Source: Branchiostoma floridae
Lineage: Eukaryota; Chordata; Leptocardii; Amphioxiformes; Branchiostomatidae
Assembly (NCBI RefSeq): GCF_000003815.2
Contig: NC_049985.1
Coordinates: 25,700,448 to 25,764,447, forward strand
Direction of reading: 5' to 3'
DNA length: 64,000 bases
Part shown: in pieces, positions 1-9,857 of the stretch
How positions within the stretch are numbered: the stretch's first letter is position 1
Layout: every line of letters begins with the position of its first letter
Notes under the pieces: generated by a model
Seen by the model: only the letters and a program-made list of their open reading frames with translations
Database searches by the model: none
Told to the model about the DNA's origin: nothing
Translations under genes and position numbers: made by a program

Positions 1-172
1 CTGATGTCTACCTGCACCTAACCTGCACTGGTCTGAGTTTTATACACAAAATGTCCTTTAATGTAGCTGTGTATGGACTGTTTTTACCTATAAAGAATAA
101 AAGGAAAAAATAGTATTATCCATACTTCCTAAATGCAGAGTGGTGCAGGTAAAGTTTGTCTGGTGCAGGTAA

Positions 173-2269
173 AGCCCCGGTCACAAAGCGCGTACGATTT
201 CTTGCGATGGTATATTCCGCATATCGTACGATGAGCGCAGTAAATCGCAGCAAAATCGTAAGCAAAATCAGCCATCGCAACGCATCGGATGGTGTTCAAA
301 ATTCTTCCAGCGTCGTACGATTTTTCACTTGCGTTTCTTTTGAATAGCCGCCTGGCCGCTTTTGTGCTTCTTTAACCAACAAAATGTGGACTTAGCTGTT
401 GAATACCTTCCTACGATATATTTAACTGTAAAAATAAATTAAAAGAGACCATGACAATAAGAGCATTACAAGAAAAGTTCAAATCAAGCGTGAGTACTGG
501 TACGATTATCTCGGCCTGCTTGCCGGCTCTCCGTGTCAGGCTCTTTTGAAGATCATATCATGATATGCTATCAACAAAAAGATGCCATCATACAAAACTC
601 ATATCACAAGCATTATATCATACATATTTCCGAATCATAGAGCCTGCCTTTATGTTCGAGTTGTCCCCATGGTTATTACGATTATGGTAAACTGACCCAA
701 GACCGACGAGAGCTTAGATTTGATCTAATTATAAACTCACGTGCATGAAGCGATCAAACAATTGTCTGCATCACCTGTGCGGTGCGCGCTGTTCTCTGGT
801 TGCGACTAGTGGTGCGTACCGGTTCGCCGAACCGGACTTGGACTTGCTATAACTTTCGGTTCAAGTCCGGTTAAAACCGGAACGTCAAAGACCGGTTTTC
901 TGGAAAACCGGAAATCTCTTTCTTGTTGTATACTAGTAACATCTAAAAACAACGCTAGATGCCTATGTGACTTTTTAATCGCAGCCAACAGGCCAGAAAA
1001 TAACGTATTTCTGCATATTGTCCTACCGCCATAAGCCAAGCACATGGTCGCGCCGCGGCAACCTTCTTTCAAAATCCGGCAACGCGGCAAAAATGACAGG
1101 TTGACTTTAGCAATATTACCAATGAAAATAAAGCATGTGGATTTGTTTATCTCCTGGTATGGGTTTTAAGTCCCATATCTTCTAAAAATGAAGAAAATTT
1201 CCAAGATAAACAAGCTAAAACAAATCTCCGGCGCGGCGACTGTAAATGACATTTGCCGCTTGCCGGGATACTTCACTAAAAGCATGGGTGAGTAGCTTGT
1301 TAAAAAGAAACACCGGCACGTTCTATTTTAGAAAAAAGTTTTGAGTTCATGAACTTATGTTATACCTTCTGCATTTATCTTTGTAACGAATGAATTTAAA
1401 ATTAATTTTACGGTTGAATGTAGAAGATAAAAACACCGCACGCATCATTTCTACCCGCATTACAGTAGGCTATCCCATTGACCCCTATGACCTCGCAAGC
1501 GCCATTTTGAAATTTCGGCCGTCAAAAAAACAAGCGGAAAATGTCGAATTTTGCCGTGATTTCCCGATAGTTTTTATTAAAAATCGATGTTTCTACACCT
1601 TTGAAAATGATGCAGTCGTCTTTGGCAATATTTTGATAGCATGCGGCTCAGCGGCGGGCGCCGGATACGCAAATGGGTCGCCGCAGTAGAGCAAGTTTAT
1701 GCTTGTGTCTAACGTTAATTGGGAAACTTTAGCGACCGTAAAAAAACCGGACTTATAAGTCCGAACCTGAACCGGAATCTTTGGACTTGAGTCCGGACCT
1801 GAACCGGAATGTGAGCTTCGGTACGCACCACTAGTTGCGACTGTGGCAGTTGCGACTGATATATTTTCCCTTTTTCGTCAATATCCACAATATCAGGGAA
1901 AACTGAAACCATCACAACATGCTAACAATTCATGAATCTATAACCTCATCAGTAGACAAAAATTGCCGTAATGAAGTCTGCTATGGGGGCAAATAAAGTC
2001 TTACGACGATGTCGAAATTTTGAACATGTTCAAAATCCAATTCAGCTCTATTTTTCGCCATACGACGCTCCCCGATTTACTATGATTCACTGCGATTGAA
2101 GCAGGCACGCTCTTATGACCTCATCGTACGATGCACTACGCGCTTTGTGACCACGGCTTTATATACTTAAACCATTGCTTCCGATTCTCCCCCGACTTAC
2201 GACGCACTGCGCTTATCCTGCGCATCGGAAGGAATCGCAAGGAATCGTACGCGCTTTGTGACCGGGGCT
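173..2269. mobile_element. PIF/Harbinger-like non-autonomous DNA transposon (2.1 kb)
   Basis: The two ends are inverted copies of each other (AGCCCCGGTCACAAAGCGCG at 173 and its reverse complement ending at 2269) and continue with related sequence built on TCGTACGA and TTGCGAT. Both ends are flanked by TAA (170-172 and 2270-2272), a 3-bp target duplication typical of the PIF/Harbinger superfamily. Further CGTACGA-type inverted motifs occur inside at about 305-325 and 2121-2165. No transposase frame is visible, so it looks non-autonomous. A second element (806-1834) is inserted inside it. Superfamily is inferred from target-site length only. Confidence 0.7.
806..1834. mobile_element. Nested inverted-repeat transposon
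   Basis: The element starts CTAGTGGTGCGTACCG and ends with the reverse complement CGGTACGCACCACTAG. It is flanked by TTGCGA on both sides (800-805 and 1835-1840), a 6-bp direct repeat. Next to both ends are many short copies of CCGGTTC/AAGTCCGG in both orientations (815-905 and 1745-1812), the sort of subterminal repeats transposases bind. A 99-codon open frame at 1390-1689 resembles nothing I recognise. Superfamily is unclear. Confidence 0.6.
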
Positions 2270-2284
2270 TAATTTACAATGTTA

Positions 2285-2365
2285 CCTGCACCAGTGCAGG
2301 TATGCAGAAAAAGTATTTCAAGCCCTGCACCAGTGCAGGTATGCAGAAAAAGTATTTCAAGCCCT
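2285..2365. repeat. Two-copy 39-bp tandem repeat
   Basis: Two nearly identical 39-bp units, each opening with the palindrome CCTGCACCAGTGCAGG, lie next to the right end of the 2.1 kb transposon. Related GGTGCAGGTAAAG units lie just outside the left end (about 141-172), so the transposon appears to have landed in a pre-existing short repeat. Confidence 0.7.
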
Positions 2366-3069
2366 GATACAGCTATATGAAAATACACTGTAGAATGGCT
2401 AATAGACTGGTGGAATTGCAACAAATTTTAAATATCTAATGCTACCTTATAAAAGAAAAACAAATATATCTTTACCAGAGTGATCAAACTAGGAGTGATA
2501 TGTTTCGTTCTTTTAAGACCTCTTATGGAGTGAAAGATGTTGCAGTAAGGGCATCCTCATTAGAAAGCTTCAAATAACGACTGGAGTTAGATTTTGAAAA
2601 ATTAGGTATGACAAGTCCACCATGTTATTACGTAATATATCCTGTTGCTGCCCTGCTGTACATTGATCATTTAACAAACTAAATTTTTGGCAAATCTTCA
2701 TACAAGATATTCTATTGAGGTTACAAAGCTTCTAGGTGTATCTTCTGTCATTGTACTCCTGCACTTTTTTACTTAGCTCATAGGGGGCACTGTTTCACTG
2801 TGAGTTTGGAGAATAAATATTTATCAATACACATTATCATATAGCCAGGGGACGTGGGCCAATCAGAAGGCCCCATTTCATGTTGGTTATGTGACCATAG
2901 TCTTCAACTGTGACCTGTCTGACAGTAACTTTGCCCCTGAGGAGATCTAGAAGCCTGGAAGGGGAACCCCTTCTTTAAGACCATCTCCCTTCTTGGTTGC
3001 TCCACTCAAATGCAATTTCTTTTCTTTGTTGAGAGACCCGTGCAAGGGATAAGAAAGAGTCATCACTAA
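2366..3069. other. Non-coding stretch, no supported gene
   Basis: About 700 bases of AT-rich intronic sequence. Both strands were read for the missing 3' exons of NARS2 and none was found. This should be intron of NARS2, since the last visible exon ends at 4252 with an open phase. Confidence 0.5.
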
Positions 3070-3401
3070 GGCTAAGGGCACAACCCGCCGTATGTGCAAT
3101 TTGTCCTTATGGTTTTTGGGGAGGTCACGTCCGTCACGTTTTTCTGAAAACGTTCAGGCTGTACACCGCAGGCGCGTCACCCGTACTGGCACGTACAGGG
3201 GGCCAATCCGCAGCCCGATGGCACGCAAAGTTTTGCCTGCATGTAAAGTTCTACAGCGCATCTGAGTGCTCCAAAATCCATCGGATTCCCTACGAGTTCG
3301 TACGGAGGCGGTACTTACCACTTACGGATCCCAAAAGACTGCCTATGTTTTGGCACGTAGACAGCATGTATTTGTACGTACGGCGGGTTGTGCCCTTAGC
3401 T
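3070..3401. mobile_element. 332-bp MITE with TAA target duplication
   Basis: Inverted ends GGCTAAGGGCACAACCCGCC (3070) and its complement ending at 3401 are flanked by TAA at 3067-3069 and 3402-3404. There is one mismatch at the outermost base. It has inserted a few bases into the intron side of the leftmost copy of the NARS2 exon-edge array, so the insertion site can be read exactly. Confidence 0.75.
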
Positions 3402-3404
3402 TAA

Positions 3405-4330
3405 CTAACCCACCTCCATGACATCCTCCTGTTGTTGTGTGAAGGCTAACTCTGCCTCCACCATGTAGAACTCAGACAGACATGACTAACTAACCCACCT
3501 CCATGACATCCTCCTGTTGTTGTGTGAAGGCTAACTCTGCCTCCACCATGTAGAACTCAGACAGACATGCCTAACTAACCCACCTCCATGACATCCTCCT
3601 GTTGTTGTGTGAAGGCTAACTCTGCCTCCACCATGTAGAACTCAGACATGACTAACTAACCCACCTCCATGACATCCTCCTGTTGTTGTGTGAAGGCTAA
3701 CTCTGCCTCCACCATGTAGAACTCAGACAGACATGACTAACTAACCCACCTCCATGACATCCTCCTGTTGTTGTGTGAAGGCTAACTCTGCCTCCACCAT
3801 GTAGAACTCAGACATGACTAACTAACCCACCTCCATGACATCCTCCTGTTGTTGTGTGAAGGCTAACTCTGCCTCCACCATGTAGAACTCAGACAGACAT
3901 GACTAACTAACCCACCTCCATGACATCCTCCTGTTGTTGTGTGAAGGCTAACTCTGCCTCCACCATGTAGAACTCAGACATGACTAACTAACCCACCTCC
4001 ATGACATCCTCCTGTTGTTGTGTGAAGGCTAACTCTGCCTCCACCATGTAGAACTCAGACAGACATGACTAACTAACCCACCTCCATGACATCCTCCTGT
4101 TGTTGTGTGAAGGCTAACTCTGCCTCCACCATGTAGAACTCAGACAGACATGACTAACTAACCCACCTCCATGACATCCTCCTGTTGTTGTGTGAAGGCT
4201 AACTCTGCCTCCACCATGTAGAACTCAGACAGACATGACTAACTAACCCACCTCCATGACATCCTCCTGTTGTTGTGTGAAGGCTAACTCTGCTTCCACC
4301 ATGTAGAACTCAGACAGGTGTCTCCTGCCC
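3405..4330 (-). repeat. 11-copy tandem array of the NARS2 exon 7 3' edge and its donor splice site
   Basis: The motif CACCTCCATGACATCC begins at 3411, 3496, 3581, 3662, 3747, 3828, 3913, 3994, 4079, 4164 and 4249. Spacing is 85 or 81 bp, differing by one 4-bp GACA. On the minus strand each unit holds about 65 bp of coding sequence (reading [20 protein letters not shown]) followed by the donor GAG/GTGGGT and about 15 bp of intron. Only the rightmost copy (4249) is attached to the rest of the exon; it differs from the others by one base (TCTGCTTCC against TCTGCCTCC). The other ten lie in the downstream intron and each keeps an intact donor. Confidence 0.95.
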
Positions 4331-7300
4331 AGGGACCTCTCTGCTCGGAAGGTGGGCCCAAACACGTACACTCTGGACAGGGCACTGGGACAAGCAGAAG
4401 GAATGAAATCACAGAAAAGTAAGTCAAGTGCCTGGCAGGCTGTCAAACCTGTCTATAGTGGCCACCAAAGTTACTGGAGAATATGTGGCCACTATAGACA
4501 GGTGGCTACTATAGAAAAAATGTTGATCAATTGACCACAAGAAATAAGTTACACATGATTTCAGTACTCACGAATCTTTCTCACCAAGAACATTGTCACG
4601 ATCCTCAAAATTTCAATGACCCTGCCAAAGTCAAATCTACTGAAAATGATTGATATTACCATGCAAAATGTTGGTAACTTTGCCGAAAAAGACTTGCACT
4701 CTAACGTTCAAGGCCTTCCGCTACCGCCAAAATGAACGTGACGGTCAAGAACTCCAAATCCTTGCAAAGTATGATTTGATACTTAGCGCAAGGTGACAGA
4801 GCCGTTATAACTTATATGGTGGCAATAGGCAATGTTTTTGTATTTACGGACCGGAAATCATGTAGTAGCCATATTAGACAGGTGGCTGCTATAGACTATT
4901 TCTTAATGCTTAGGTCAATGGGAAAAGTTCAAGGGACTGACAAAAAGTTTCCGCAATGGCCAGGTGTTTACTATGCATAGGTGGCCACATACAGGTTTGA
5001 CTGTACATACCTGGCCATAACCTCCAACTGCAGTTGTCCCGACACAGTGAGGAATGCTGGGACATCAAAGAAATGTTTGGTGTCCTTCCCACTGTCCTGT
5101 GATATCTGCTTCAGTACTGTGGAGCTGGCTGGCTTTGTGTGGACATAACAATAGATACCATTACCCCACAAAACTAAAATATTACCAAGTTAGAAGACAT
5201 ACTAAAAACAGAGGACTGGAGTGATTACAGGCATGGCGTCATCTGGCATACATTATTTGAGATACTATGGTATCAGGAATGGCGAGGACAGGAGTGTTGT
5301 CCCTACCTTTACCTGGAACAGCTCCCCTGCCCCTTCACAATCATTGGAACTGATGACAGGGGTGTGGACTTCAATGTACCCCTCATCCTGTCAGGAGAAA
5401 AAAAAAAAGTAAAACCTGTCTATAGTGGCCATTCAAGGGACTGGAAAAGTGTGGCTACTATATACAGGTGGCCACTATAGAGAAAATGCTGATCAATTGT
5501 CCACGAGTAGTTAGGTTACATGATTTCAGTACCCACTAATCTTTCTCACCAAGTAACATTGTCTTGATCGTCTCAAATTCAACTGATCCTGCCAAAGTCA
5601 AATCTAACAAAAATGATTGATATTGCCATGCTGAATGTCGGTAAAATTGCCAACAAAGACTTGCACTCTAACTTTCAAGGCACACGTACCTTCTGGTACC
5701 ACCAAAATGACCCTATCGGGAACTCAAAATCCTCGCAAACCTCGATTTTAAACTTGGTGCAGGGTAACATAAGGTCGCAATAGGCAGTGATTTTGTATCT
5801 ACTATCTACGGAGCCGGAAATCATGCGTCCGTGGCCGTGTTGGACAGGTGGCCGCTGTAGATTATTTCTTAATGCTTAAAAGGTCAGTGGGAAAAATCCA
5901 AGGGACCGCCAAAGAGTGACTGCAATGGCAAGGTGGTTGCTATGCAAAGGTGGCCGCTAGTACAGGTTTTACTGTAATGAAAATACAGTCAAACCTGTTC
6001 ACCGACAATAAAAAAAGTGCATACTTCTTCAATTTTGAGTGGACATAAATGCATTTTCTTGCAGTATTTCCAGCCCATGTATAAGTAACGTGTACTGACC
6101 TGGAAGAACTTGTGGATTGCACTGGCTGCCTGGCTCCTTATTCTCAGCAGAGCTGAGAAAGAGTTGGTCCTGGCTCTGAGATGGGGAAACTGTCTGCTGT
6201 ACTCCATCGTGTGCCTCTTCTTTGCTTTGAAGGGGAATTCCTAGTAACAATGATAATTGATAAAACAGACAATTACATATTGTAACAATTGAACCAGCCA
6301 ACCTTTCTTTTACACTCATAGGTTGTACCATATGAACAAATACAATGCAGCAGCTCCACCTATGTATCTCTGTAGGAACTGCATATTTTCCATCCACACA
6401 GTTGTGCTGTCATACTGGACCAAAGTTACCAATAGCTTACCCCTAGGATGTAAAACAGGATGTTTCATTCTATAGGCAAGCCTTTTAATACCTTCAGTGT
6501 GCCATTTTTGCAAACTTTCTATACAATGACAAATTCAACTGTACAGATTGAAGGCTATGCATAAACTCTACAGGATGCTACAGGTATATGGACACATGGG
6601 ATATGGATACTACTGAGGGCACTACATGGGGTACAGATACTACTGGGGGTACTGACAATATAGGGTTAATGGTATGGATACGGGATATGTATATTACAGA
6701 GGGAAACTTCTGAGCGTACTGACATTACTAGGGGTACAGACGCTACAGGCAGACACTACAGTGGGTACGGACCAGGGCTCTTGCCAGCTCAAAATTTTTT
6801 TCCGTCAGCCAATTCCCATTGTCGCGAAAACACTATTCCAGGTGATAGAGAGACTGAACTGACACCTTGAAAAATGGGTTTTTAATGAGATTATCGTATG
6901 CGAAAGGGCACCAACACACTTTGTCATAATAACAATAGCAAAACAAACAGTGGGTAGCTTTTACGGCCGTGGACAGCGTCCCCAAGCCGCCTGTAGCTTC
7001 CACCAAGGATTTTTGTCCAACAAGGTTGACGGATTAGTTTTAAAATTTTTCCATCATACGCAGCAAATTTCCGTCAATTGACGGAAAAACGGACGCTGGC
7101 TAGAGCCCTGGTACGGACACTACTGGGGGTTCGGACACTACTGGGGGTACGGACACTACTGGGGGTACGGACACCACAGTAGGTACAGACACTACTAGGG
7201 GTACGGACACCACAGTAGGTACAGACACTACTAGGGGTACGGACACCACAGTGGGTACAGACACTACAGCGGGAAGAGCACTACAAGGGGTATGGTCGAA

Positions 7301-9833
7301 CAGCGTACGGACAATACTTGGAGTACAGACACAAGTACATGTATAGGGGTAACAGCCACTGGGGGTTACAGACATTACTGGGGGTATGGACACTATAGAG
7401 ATATGGACACTATTGGGTGTATGTACAGTACAGGGGGTATAGACGCTACAGGGGTACAGACACTATAGGGGGTATGGACACTACAGGGGGGTAAAGACAC
7501 TATGGGGGCACCAGTTATTACTTAATACACATTGAAAAGATTCATTCCCGTGTGAGTGGATCAAATCTTAGAAGTTAGAATCCAGTCTAACTGTACTTAC
7601 ATGTACTGTACAAAACTGGAACATTGCGCATAAATGAGGTTTACCGGTTATGCAAAACAAACAAACAAAACCTGTGTTTACCTTTACATTGCAGGACCCT
7701 ATAACCTCCAGCCTGTCAGCATGGAGCTCCACATCCTGTCCTGGGTGGGCACTAGGGAACAACCTCCCCTCCACAGCTACTGCACTGCCATAGGACAGGC
7801 CACTGGGGAAACAGATACGCCAAGCAAATACTGTAATAGTTTCAACAAAAAGCGGAATTCGAAAGTTCTTTCAATCAATTAAAGGACACTGCACTGCAGG
7901 AGAAGGCACTGGGGAAACAGATATGTAAGGAAAATAGTTTCAACAAAAAGCAATTACCATACGTTAGTAGTACATGTAGTAGTGCTTTGCTTCACCTATA
8001 ATCTGTACAGTTGAAGATGTCCTTTCATTAAGTTTTAATCTTTTTTATAGAGGGTTTGCAAAATGGCACAATGAAAGTATTCAAAGGCTTCCTCATAGAT
8101 TAAAACATCCTATTTTACATCCTAGGGGTATTACATTGTATTGGTAACATTGGTCCAGTATTCAGCACAACTGTGTGGATAGAAAAGATGCAGTTCCTCC
8201 AGACGTACATAGGTGGAGCTGTGTGACTTTGCCTTTTACTGCAAAGGATACTGCACTGCCATAGGAGAGGTCACTGGGGGAAACAGATACTGTATGCCCT
8301 GGGCAAATAGCTTAAAGTTTAAATAAAACAAAAACCGCACCTGAAAGTGCTCTCAATGAAGGTTGTACAGTATTTTCTCAATTAAATTCAAAGGGTAATG
8401 CACTGCCATAAGACACTGGGGAAACAGATACTGTATACCAGGCAAGCAGATTCATTTTAAAGGAGCCAGTTTATATCAAAGCCAACTGACCAGGGTGGCA
8501 GTGGTGGTTAAATAGAGTGAGTATACTGTATAGCATAGCCTGTGTTTACAAAATCTGTCACTTGCTGGGGTAAATGAACCCCTTCCCAACTATCAGGCTG
8601 GCCGCTGAGAGCCGAGGGTGCCCAAATTTCTCAAGGGTATAGGAATAGGGTACTGTCAGTACCCAAAAGTTATGTTTATACACTGACTCACAGAGTGTAC
8701 TTGAACTTAGTTCAAGTCGTCTCCAAAAATACCTGTGCAAACCAGCCAGTGACATAACATCCTCACCTGGAGCCCATGTCAGGTGTACCCACCACCTGCA
8801 GGTGTGCCAGACAGCTGCCGTCATTCAGGTGCAGGAACAGGACGTCCTTCTGAGCCCGTATTGACCTCACCCAGCCCTACAGGGAAAGTGCAGAGCATTT
8901 CTATATGAAAGTATATGTAATGAAAATTCTATTGTGGTCACCCTCGTTCTACCCCAGGAAACCAAATTAAACTAGGTGCGCAAAGAGTTACAAATCCCCG
9001 CCACACGAGCACCTGCCCCACTACCAGCTGGTGCCACTTATGCCGGCCCCCAACTATTGCTTGCCTTGTGTAGAGGTGGGGTGCGTGAGGCGGGGATCGG
9101 TAACTCTTTGCACGCCGGCTCTTAGGAGCTTGGTTTTACAAAGCCTTACTCTCGGTCCTACAGCCCTGATGTAGTTGATCTTCCACAGTCAATGCTATTA
9201 TGTTCTCCTTATTTACTAGCGATGGTGTCTCTGAATGGAGAACATATTTACTTGATGTGAATGTATATCATATAGTGTCCTCCTACTGTCTGAGTTGTGG
9301 AAAGCAACATTAGCGATAATGTTTTTTTTTTCGTTCTCGGTCCATTTTTACATGTATAATCCCCGAGGTCTAAGGTTTAACTTTAATGTTTTATGTTGTA
9401 TGATTATTGTTTATGTTGATTGTCACAGGGCTCCCTTGGAAATCAGTCAGCTGAACGTTACCTTTCAACCTACCCTAACCTCATATGATTATGATGATAA
9501 CCTTGTTCATTTAACTGTTTTCAGTAAAGTGCAAAAGAAAATCAAGTACAATTTGCTGCCCTCTTCATTGAAAAGTTATGTTTTTTAACGGTTTATCCCA
9601 CTATATACGGTGAGCAGACCAAGAATTTAGTGATTAGTAACTAAATAAGGGGGAGGAATGCATGAGCACACTGTCAATACCAATACCTGCAGTTTTAAAG
9701 GCACCCCGCTTTCTGGTGGCTTTGACGAAATGATTTCCCATATCCTCCTGGCCTTGGTGTACGTTGTACATCTCCGTATGTGTCTGAAGTCGACCGAAAG
9801 TGAAGTTCTCAGTCGGGAAAACAAAAACCACAT
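4252..9833 (-). CDS. NARS2: Mitochondrial asparaginyl-tRNA synthetase, 5' part (7 exons, 3' end outside window)
   Basis: Class II synthetase that charges mitochondrial tRNA-Asn. Coding exons in order: 9687-9833, 8767-8876, 7682-7802, 6100-6240, 5313-5387, 5011-5132, 4252-4384. All boundaries are GT-AG, the phases agree, and together they give exactly 283 codons. Exon 1 starts at [13 protein letters not shown], Arg-rich with few acidic residues, which suits a mitochondrial targeting peptide. Exons 1-3 form the OB-fold anticodon domain ([20 protein letters not shown] across the exon 1/2 junction). Exons 4-5 carry the motif 1 region (FPHLRARTN, then [19 protein letters not shown]). Exons 6-7 carry [19 protein letters not shown] and motif 2 (FGPTFRAE...[11 protein letters not shown]). 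Motif 3 is not in the window. The exon 7 acceptor at 4385 was preferred to one 12 bases further in because it restores the residues between LEVMA and VYVFGP. Introns are packed with MITEs and copied exon edges. Confidence 0.93.
4442..5005. mobile_element. CAGTCAAACCTG-type MITE filling NARS2 intron 6
   Basis: The inverted ends GTCAAACCTGTCTATAGTGG (4442) and CAGGTTTGACTGTA (to 5005) enclose about 560 bp. The interior is about 85% identical by eye to the element at 5409-5976. Its right end abuts the NARS2 exon 6 donor: the minus strand reads CCAG/GTATGTACAGTCAAACC, so transposon sequence begins about 5 bases inside the intron. Some 64 bases separate the other end from exon 7. Confidence 0.8.
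5409..5976. mobile_element. Second copy of the CAGTCAAACCTG-type MITE, in NARS2 intron 4
   Basis: Ends AAAACCTGTCTATAGTGGCC and CAGGTTTTACTGTA are inverted. The interior matches 4442-5005 throughout, including GATCAATTG, ATGATTTCAGTAC and TCTTTCTCACCAAG in the same order. A short terminal fragment (ACAGTCAAACCTGTTCACC) lies at about 5988-6006. The element makes up about 80% of the 712-bp intron. Confidence 0.8.
6316..6513 (-). repeat. Dispersed repeat, inverted partner of 8047-8235
   Basis: About 190 bases match the plus strand at 8047-8235 at roughly 85% identity. Shared blocks include AAAATGGCACA, ACATCCTAGGGGTA, GCACAACTGTGTGGAT and ACATAGGTGGAGCTG. The two copies are in opposite orientation about 1.5 kb apart in neighbouring NARS2 introns. 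A short open frame here is not conserved in the partner. Confidence 0.65.
6580..7500. repeat. GTACGGACACTACTGGGG minisatellite, interrupted by a hAT-like MITE
   Basis: Degenerate units of about 15-16 bp (variants of GGTACGGACACTACTGGG, GGTATGGACACTACAGGG) run across NARS2 intron 3. They are most regular at 7110-7265, where a two-unit higher-order repeat alternates 'ACTACTAGGGGTACGGACACC' type and 'CAGTAGGTACAGAC' type units. The array is split by the MITE at 6773-7110. Confidence 0.85.
6773..7110. mobile_element. hAT-like MITE inside the minisatellite
   Basis: The inverted ends are CAGGGCTCTTGCCAGC (6773) and GCTGGCTAGAGCCCTG (ending 7110), with one mismatch. An exact 8-bp direct repeat GTACGGAC flanks both sides (6765-6772, 7111-7118). 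An 8-bp target duplication and a CAGGG terminus are hAT hallmarks. The host is itself a repeat containing GTACGGAC, so the duplication is slightly less decisive than usual. Confidence 0.75.
7783..8455 (-). repeat. Four copies of the NARS2 exon 3 5' edge and acceptor
   Basis: Variants of CACTGCCATAGGACA...CACTGGGGAAACAGATA occur at 7783 (the real exon start), 7891, 8255 and 8401. On the minus strand each reads GTATCTGTTTCCCCAG followed by roughly the first 20 coding bases of the exon. The copies are diverged, and a dispersed repeat (8047-8235) separates the second and third. The flanking text AATAGTTTCAACAAAAAGC is also shared by the first two. Confidence 0.75.
8047..8235 (+). repeat. Dispersed repeat, inverted partner of 6316-6513
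   Basis: Same sequence as 6316-6513 in the opposite orientation. It sits between the second and third copies of the NARS2 exon 3 edge. Confidence 0.65.
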
Positions 9834-9847
9834 CTTTCATGTGTCTC

Positions 9848-9857
9848 CACTTCCGGT
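9848..9857 (-). promoter_or_regulatory. Candidate ETS/GABP site just upstream of the NARS2 start
   Basis: The minus strand reads ACCGGAAGTG about 15 bases before the NARS2 ATG. GABP (NRF-2) sites of this form are frequent in promoters of nuclear genes for mitochondrial proteins, which fits the gene. It may lie at or slightly downstream of the transcription start. A CCAAT box (minus CCAAT at about 10071-10075) lies further upstream. Confidence 0.4.

Noticed and set aside
1390-1689. 99-codon open frame in the nested transposon
   Set aside because: No recognisable transposase motif, no conservation evidence; probably chance.
2840-3060. Possible NARS2 3' exon (minus-strand frame reading VTVEDYGHITNMKWGLL)
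   Set aside because: No match to the expected synthetase region after motif 2 and no convincing splice pair; noted but not supported.
3405-4330. Array could look like a CRISPR locus
   Set aside because: The repeats are head-to-tail with no variable spacers, lie in a eukaryotic intron and match an exon edge.
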